A stretch of DNA of 19,908 bases from Chromera velia (lineage: Eukaryota > Sar > Chromeraceae): the NCBI GenBank assembly GCA_018398765.1, contig JAHBMJ010002345.1:1-19908 (forward strand). Direction: 5' to 3'. Below, one piece after another: positions 10,401-18,813 of this stretch; positions within the stretch are counted from its first letter, which is position 1, and every line of letters begins with the position of its first letter. The notes under the pieces were generated by a model, which made no database searches, was not told the DNA's origin, and was given only the letters and a program-made list of their open reading frames with translations. A program made the translations under genes and the position numbers.

Positions 10401-13400
10401 GCCGAGGTGAAAGCGAGCGAGAGGTAAGGGTGGATGCAGAAATGTGGGACACTTTCTCTCTTCTGTGCAGACAAAACATTGAACTCTGACATTCGTTTTT
10501 CGGTTTCTCGGAATGCACCGTGTTTGTCTTTAGAAACCCCTTTAGCATGAAAAGCATGCAGGACTGAAAAAGCCTGCTGTCCGAGCTGGCCTCGTAGCTT
10601 TCGCGTTCTTTCCTTCCGACCTTGCAGCTTTTGCGATGCGGACTTATGTTTGAAAAAGGTGGAAAGGTCACTTGAAACATTTTGGCTCCCTGATTCTTCT
10701 TTTACAAAAACCAAACCACACAATGCATTTCCATTCCTTTCGACAGACAGACCAACCGAGAGGCTCAAAGTCCTCCAGGCAATTCAGAGGATTCCCCCCC
10801 AGCTGTAGGACCTCTAGTTTGGGACAAAAGTCCAGACCCCCAAATCTTTCCAATAAGTTGTCTGACAAATTCAAAATTTCCAATTCTGGCAGAACCACCC
10901 CCTTCCCTGCCCCCAGGGCCCCAGTCCACTCGAAAAAGTTAAACGAGAGGTCCAAGGAGGTCAAGTGGGAGAGGTCCGTGAAGAGGAAAGCAGAGAGACG
11001 GGAGATGCCTCTGTTTTGGAGAATCAGAATACGCAACCTTCCGTTGGCCGTTGTGTGAGGCCGTTGAAGTGGTAGAAGCATGGTCGGGCTCTCCCGGTGC
11101 ATGGCAGCAAAAGACGCCAAGCAACCATCTGTCGCCATACACCGGTGCTCAGCTTGAAGGTGGATCCTCTCGACTTGTCTGACTTGAGGGGGGTTTCTCA
11201 GGACCCGGTGCAACGACACCAGGCCCGTTTCTCCGTCTCCAGAGAGAAAGAGAGGAAGGCGGGCACCTGGTTTGATCGGCTGAAAACGGTCCTCATCTCT
11301 CTCAATGGAAGCGCGGGATGACTTTTGGGAGGGCAAAAAGGGGGTGCGCGGTGTCTCACAGATCATTTCAAGGAAGCGACAGAAAGGCAGAAGAGCACCC
11401 CTGTATGGTCCCTTCAGGATTGTGTTCTCTTGGGGGGAAAGATTTTGCTCAAATGAAGTAGAAAAAGAGGAAGCAGCCGGAGAAAGGACTGCAGGAGAAA
11501 CAGAGGGGACAGGGTCGCTTTGAGGGTCCTCTGGCGATTTCTTTTTCGGCAGGCTTTGGTGTCTTTGCCCTTCCAAACTGTCGGAAAGCTCGGTTTGTGC
11601 CGACCCCACATTTTCGTGTCCACTCATGTCTATTCCTCGTTTGCTACCCTCGTTGTGCTTCATGGTGCCTGGAGAGTTTCCCTCTGTGCAGCGGGTAGAG
11701 GGAGCTTCCAGAATTTGAACTTCGCCTGTGCTCTCTGTGCCGGGAGCTCTAGTAGAAGGCTGCTGAGAAGGGACACACCTTCCAGGGTCGTTTGGGGGCT
11801 CTTTTCTGTCCCCCTCTCTATCCGGCTTCTCTTCTTGCTTTCGGTTGCCTATCCCAACAATGGGAGGCTCCTCTGTGGGCAGCGGAGCTGAAGGTGAAGG
11901 TAGAGTTGGGGTCTCTTGTTCTGCCAAACAGGCATCAGAGATTGTTGCAGGGTTGTCCTCTTCCCTGAGCTTCATTTCATTTTGTTGCGCAGCTATGACT
12001 TCGCGTGCCAATTCCTCAAGACTCTTTCCATCCTCCTGTCTGCTCTCATCCCCCCCATGCACTGTGTCTTGACGACCTTCGCCTTCTTCTGTTTTCTCTT
12101 TCAGAGATCCTGCTGGACCTTTTGCACCCTCAGGCTGTTCCTTCTGTTCCTGTTCTTTGGGTGTATCCAGAGAGGCGGGAATGAACTCGAAGTGGACGAG
12201 AAAACGGGGGTAGACAACAAAAGGGCACCTGGAGGGGTGGGGGGTTCTGAAGAGAAGAGAAGACAAAAGAAGAGGATAGAGGGGTGGGGGGGTGGGAAAA
12301 AGAAGCAACAACAAAACTATCAAGGTTTGCGCGAGATTTAGTTTCCTTCTTACCTATGGCGGACAACACAGATTCTCTACAGTCCCTGGGACGGTGTGGG
12401 TATCGTGAACTCAAAGAAGAAGAAGAAGAGACGGGAGCGTCAGAGGACCCAAAAGCAAACACGCACCGACAGGAAAAACAGGGAGGGAAAGACAGGCAGG
12501 CAACATGATGGGACAACTGGACATATGAGTAAAGGAAGCGAGCGAGCGGTGCATGATAAAACTTGGAATGAAAATGTTTAATTGTGTCGACTCACTTTTT
12601 GTTCAGTGGAGGCTTGAGGGGGCTGCTGGAGCCTTTGTCATCTAAATGTTCTCGGACTCCCTCCAGAAGCCCTTCCCTTTCTTTTTCTCTTTCGATTTTC
12701 TTTTGAGAGATTCCAGTTGAAGAGGGTGCTCTCAGCATATGAGAGCGGCCTCTCGCAGCGGCATGCCAATTGCTGTTTTTGGAGTTTGGACCCCTAATGA
12801 TCGGTTTTCTGTTTTTCTTCAACGCTTTTTGGAGTGAAAAATCAGCTGCCGTCAGGTTTGAAGTTGAGGCGGGTGTGGATGGAGACAAGCGAAGGCGCGT
12901 GAGCTCGGTTGAGCCTGCTTCTCGAAAGTTTGAGGGGGATTCTAGGTCGAGAGTCATCAAGGGAGTCGATGCTGATGGAGGGCTTTTCTGACTCCTTAAG
13001 CTCTCCTCTTCTCCTTGTGCATCGTCACCAAATTCGTTCCCACTCTCTTGTTCCTGCTCCGCCTGCTCTTCCATCAATAATCCCACGGATGACGCACGCT
13101 CAATTCCCCCTCTGTACACATGAGCAGACGCTGGACGACCTGGCCGAGGAAGAGAATGCAAATGCACATTTGAACAACCCGAACCCGAACGAGATCTCCG
13201 ACGCCCCTTTTTGCCCCCAGCCGTTCGCGGCCTTCTTCTTGCCCCCCATCCGCGCAGTCTGTTCTGCGCTGCTCGGAGTTCTTCTTCCGTCGGGCTCTGA
13301 CCAAACACGCCCTCTTCCTCTTCCCCTTCCCCCCCACTGTCTAATTCCTCTGTCGATCCGCCCATCGACTCCCTCTCTGTGCTGTCCCAGCCTTCACTTG

Positions 13401-14367
13401 AAGCTCCCTCAGACTTCTGGAAAGACAGACAGACAAATCAACAGACAGACTTGCAATACGCAAGAGAAATATAAAAAACAGGAAGTGAAATCAATGAACG
13501 AGTCCCCTTTTCTTAGCATGCAGGAAAATAAAATCGAAGGACACATGGAATGTAAAGGAGGGGAATTTGGTGCGAATTTATGATGGGGCCCGATGCATTA
13601 TCAATACAAATGGAGAGGTTTCAGACTGATGCCGGAAGTTGCCAGGTTCAAGTGAATAAAACTTCAGAAGAACAGAAGACGCATTCATCAAAGAACCCAC
13701 CTGGTTCAGTGGATTGAACTTCGGTGCGGTCACGCACAGGAGAACCCTGCTTGGTAGAGATGCGTCGCTTTTCCGACTGTTCTGTTTTTCCCTTTCTCCC
13801 TCTGTGTCGTCATCTATCTCCCCATCCTCCTCGCCTTCAATGTTCAAAGACGCTGCTGTCAGACCGGTATGTGATGTCCCGGCAGCATCTCTGAGGTCAC
13901 GAAAGACATCTGACCGAAGATGCCTTCGTCTGCACATTCGGTGACAATGAAGGCAAAAGCAAGCAAAGCTTCAACAGAGAAAAGCTTCCGAAAAATCGCG
14001 CTCCTCATTATGAGCAATAAATCAGAGATTCGAAACCTGCATTTGTTATATTTTGATCGTCAGAAAACGAACCAGACTCTCTTTTCCGGGGGTTCATGAG
14101 CCTTTCAGCTGACACTAGAAAAAGGAAGGGCGTAGATAGAGGCACGCCGGCAAGCTAGTGCAAAAACCAGCAGATTTTTAGGGCAACTGCGGGGGGCGGG
14201 GGAAAACAAAAGAAATGATTCAGTCAGGGCTTCAAATCGGAATGAGACGTGAGAGAAGGGTGTAGAACTGCTGAAAGAACCAACCGATAGCGCCGTGCCC
14301 AACGCACAAGTCGATTCTGTGTGTCAGCTGAGGTCACCCTGCGTGGAGAGATGTGAAGGACGGGAAC

Positions 14368-14406
<39 letters not shown>

Positions 14407-14418
14407 TATACATATATA

Positions 14419-14453
<35 letters not shown>

Positions 14454-15007
14454 ACAGAAGGACAAGAGAAAAACCCGTGCAGTGCTCGACGTCTCTCTTT
14501 GCCGGATCGTCCCAAGTGTTCTGGAATTTATCTAATCATCAAGCCCACATGGCCTCTCTCTTTTCATCACACTGCCCTCTCTCCCATTCCCCTTTTTCGC
14601 AAATACGCTCCGCCTGTGGGTGGGTGGGTGGGTGGGTGGGTGAAATGTCTGCAGGAGATGCATGAAGGGAACGAAGCGCTGCTCTGTTTTTCTGTGTGTC
14701 CCTTGATTATCTTTCCGCCTGACCTTCTCTCGTCTTTCTCCGAGTAGCGCTGAACGGAGGCTCCTGGGGAACAGGAGGAGGAAGAGGAGGAGGGAGGGTA
14801 GGCATCCTGGAGGGCACAGCCGAAACCCTCAGCAGTCCACTCGAGAAGAGGCAGTCTCTCTACTCCAAATACACAAGCCCTGCAGGAAATTGCTTACAGA
14901 AATGAGGAAAATGGGCCGCGTTGAAAGTGGACGTGGGCAAGACACACCACCGCAAACGCATACACACACGCACACAGACAGAGACAGACAAGGGGGGGGG
15001 GGGCAGA

Positions 15008-15095
<88 letters not shown>

Positions 15096-18000
15096 ACAGA
15101 GAGAGAGAGAGAGATGCTCACACCTGCACACACGCATGAGACAGAAAGGGGGAAAAAAAGGCAGAAAAACGGGCGCACATGCGTCTCCGTGTGAGAGAAA
15201 CACACACACACACACACACACACCGCGCGCGCGCGTGCACAGAGAGAGAGAGAGAGAAATGCAACCGCTGAAATCATACGTGCGCAATTGCTGCAGAAAT
15301 TTGAGATGGGCAGTCTGAGCCGTGCACGGTGTGAAGAGATTTTCCTTTTTCCTGCAGGTCAGTCGTGTACTGCATGTGGCGCTCTTTCGACCCATGCAGA
15401 CACCATTACACCTGGGGGAATAGCTTCCGGAACACACAAAACAAGATCAACAATCTTGAAAACGGGTTGCGTCTTCATGTGTGTCCGTCTGACCTTTCAA
15501 GGGAAAGAGGGTCTTGTGGGTCTTCAGGTAGAAGCTTCCATGAAATGTCATTTCCCGAGGCCCGCCTTTCTTTATCTTGTTTCGTCAGAAAGGGCGTGGG
15601 TCCTGCATGGAAACCGGCGGCCGAAATTTTGGGATCGATCGATCGTTTACAAGCAGCCACCCCGCAATTCAAATGACACTCACATCATGCGGCAATAACT
15701 TCCAAAAGACTGACGAAAAGCCTATCCGAAAAATTGAGAGTAGGGCAATCTGAAAGGAAATCCAAGTACGTATCGGAGACACAGGAGCAGATCGACCGAG
15801 AGATTCAACATCGTAAGAAGATTGAACATACAAACAAGCACGCACAGACAAGCACTCTCAGGTCCTCAATCGAGCCTTCGGGTCAACCTCTTGCTCTCTC
15901 ACTAGCTCGCGAACACAGCCGTGTCAAGCGTTGTGACAGAGTTACGCACAGCCTGAGCTGACCTCCCTCTCTCTCCTTCAGCTGGTGGAGGAGCAAGGTG
16001 TCGAGAGAGTCATCTTCTGTCACTTCGAGTGATCCTGTCGCGCTCTGTTTCATCACTGCTCCTTGCAGAAGGGAAGAAGATGATGGAGAGGAAGGATCCT
16101 GAGGAGATACGCCAGTCGTCAGTGCTCCCCCTCCTCCAGCCTCACCAACGCCCGACTGAGTATGAGAGCCACTTACAGGACCTTCCAACTCACAAAGAGC
16201 CTTTCCGGGATTTCCGTCCAGACTCTCCAACCGCCATCCGAGGCACTCACATGACCCCGGCACAAGTGGTGGCATCCCACCTCCTCCGTGTCCCTCTGCC
16301 AGTGGGTGTCTGCAGGCAGGGCAGAAGGCAGAATGAATCACCGGGTCAGTCGATGAGTACGAGCTTCGAACGTGATTGCCCTCTCTCAAAAGATTCTCCA
16401 ACGCGAAGAAAGGAAGAGCCGATCGGATCCAATGAGAAAGTGAAGCTTGCTTGAGGCAACGAAAGAAGACTTCTCAAACGAATAGAGATCTCTTTATTTC
16501 ACCCCACAACCACACAGATCGATTCTGTATTGGATGGAGTTGGTGTAGAGGGAGAATCGCTTGCTTCGAGTAAGACCGAAACTCGTGGTTTGCACAATTC
16601 GACCCTGCTTCTCTTGTCTTTGCTACGCTCGTCTGACTGACCGACCATCAGAAAGAAAGATAGATAAACAGACTATATATGTCGAAGACAGACAGATAGA
16701 TACTTAGTTGAATAAATAGATAGATACACTGACAGCTAGGCAGACAGACACAAAGAGAGACTGTGTCGTTATTTTTTCCCTTTTTCTCTTCGGTCCTTTC
16801 AGACACAAAGCCGGCCAAACAGACAGCTAGACAAAGATATGGATGCACACATGGACAGATAGATAGACAGCTAGATAGACAGGTAAAGACACAGTAGACA
16901 GGCACAGAGGTAGAGAGACGAACCTGTGGCGATCGAACCGTTCTCTCAAGACTTCATTCGACACACGGACCACCTTCGTCACTCTGCAGGCACAGGGCGA
17001 CACCGAAAAAAATCCGCGAAACAGCAGACAGGAGAAAAGAAGAGAAGAACAGTGAAAGAAGAGTATCGTCACTGCTGCTCAAAAGAAAAACAGCCACGCA
17101 CTTTGGAATTTTTTTCCAAACAGCGTCCTTCGTGTCATGGGCAGGGCAGGGCAAAGAAATGAAAGAAGGTCGCAGATTCTCTTCATTCTCGTTCTCACAA
17201 CATTGTTTCCTCGCTTTCCACTTGCTTCTCTCGTCGAAGACCTCTTGACGCACATTCATTCAGCAAAGAAGAAGAGCCCTCGCTCCATGGTTGGCAGTTT
17301 CGAATGATTTGTTTTTCGTCTCATGACAGACAAAGAAAGATATTCCAAACGCGGGGGGGAAGAGAATGCCTGCCTGACTCCAAAGACAGGCTGACAAGCA
17401 GGAATGCCAACAAAAAGCAGACTGACCTCACACGATTCGACGATTCTCTTCCCCTCTTGGTGCCTTCCTCCCCTTGCCCCACACATTTCGTGTCGTTGCT
17501 TCTAAGCTCGGTCCAAAGTTCCCGCTCTACAAAGGTTGCTACGAGGTCAAACCACAAAGGCCGACCGCCGACGATTCGGTTAATTCCTAATCTGCTGCTC
17601 TTCCCGTCCCTCAGCATTACACCTGCTCGACTGAGCGTTTCTTTAGTTCCCCCCATTGCATCCTTTCCTCTCGTCCCATCGTCCAGAGAGAAGCCAGCCC
17701 CACGAAGGCTCAGGGGCAGGTTCAAGGGGAAGGGGGGGGGCCAGGAGGACCTACCTAGAGTACCCCATCCCAGCAATTCCTCTCGCAGCGCCCAGGCCTC
17801 CCTAAAAGCTTCTTCAGCTATTGCATTCACGCAGGCTTCTGTGGCCTGTAGCGAAAACGAGATACAGCAGGAAAGCGTCTGATAAGAATAGGGCAGGCCA
17901 AGAGGAGACAGGGGTTAAGGGGGGATAAGAAGAGAGTAGTGCAATGAGCAAATAGAGGGCTTTTTGACCCGAAAGTTTGTGTCATGGCATTCGATTAGCA

Positions 18001-18658
18001 GCGGGGGCTCATGGCAAGCTGTTCATCATTTGGATTGTGCGTCTTCTTCTTGTTTGTATTGTTCTCTTCTTCTTAGCGCAAAAAAAAAAAAAGGAGAAGA
18101 AGAAGAAAAGCGATGACGCAACTTAAAAAGGAAGGCCCGCAATCAGAAACTAAACAGCAGGACTGCAGATGGAAGGAAAGGAAGGCCCGGGCGGCAAGAA
18201 GGAAGGGCAAGCGAAAAAAACGACGCCGTGTCCGCAGGAAACAAAAATACACAGCGATATATTTCTCTGACAAGAGCGACAGCCAGCCAGGCAGCCAGCC
18301 AGTCAGCCAAACAGATGGACAGAATGAATGAGTGAATGAATGAATGAATGAATGGATGAATGAATGAATTGATGGATGGATGGATGGATGGATGGATGGA
18401 TGGATGGATGGATGGATTGAATGAATGAATGAATGAATGAATGAATGAAAGGAAGGAAGGAAGGAAGGAAGGAAGGAAGAAGAAAAAAACGCAGAAGAAA
18501 TACAAATAGATAGATAGATAGATAGGTAGAGAGTGAGAGAGAGAGAGAGAGAAGATGAAAAGAAAAATAAGTAAGAGCAAACAAACAAAGGACTAAAGAA
18601 GGAACAAATGAATGGATCACCGAAGAAAACAAAGAAAGGAACGAAGAGGCACAGAGAT

Positions 18659-18689
<31 letters not shown>

Positions 18690-18719
18690 ACGAAAGAAAG
18701 AAAGAACGAAAGAAAGAAA

Positions 18720-18757
<38 letters not shown>

Positions 18758-18773
18758 CAAAAAGAAAGACAAA

Positions 18774-18813
<40 letters not shown>

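Noticed and set aside
10205-10768. 187-codon open frame covering the W13-W14 intron
   Set aside because: The frame does not match W13, the LRR pattern appears only in its last part (W14), and good splice sites border the intron.
12354-12409. Longer version of W12 in the frame reading DCRESVLSAI
   Set aside because: It would leave phase 1 at the donor, which cannot join W13 in its LRR-coding frame, and it loses the ICVV strand motif.
14829-15437. Cys/Val and Leu/Ser repeat open frame
   Set aside because: It is produced by CA and GA microsatellites in an intron.
16300-16401. Possible zinc-binding string FCPACRHP upstream of W5
   Set aside because: It spans a strong acceptor (ctgcctgcag). The phase of W4 fits a start just after that acceptor, so the Cys residues are intronic.
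17304-17882. 192-codon plus-strand open frame
   Set aside because: It is antisense to W3, whose minus-strand frame has matching splice sites and phase on both sides.
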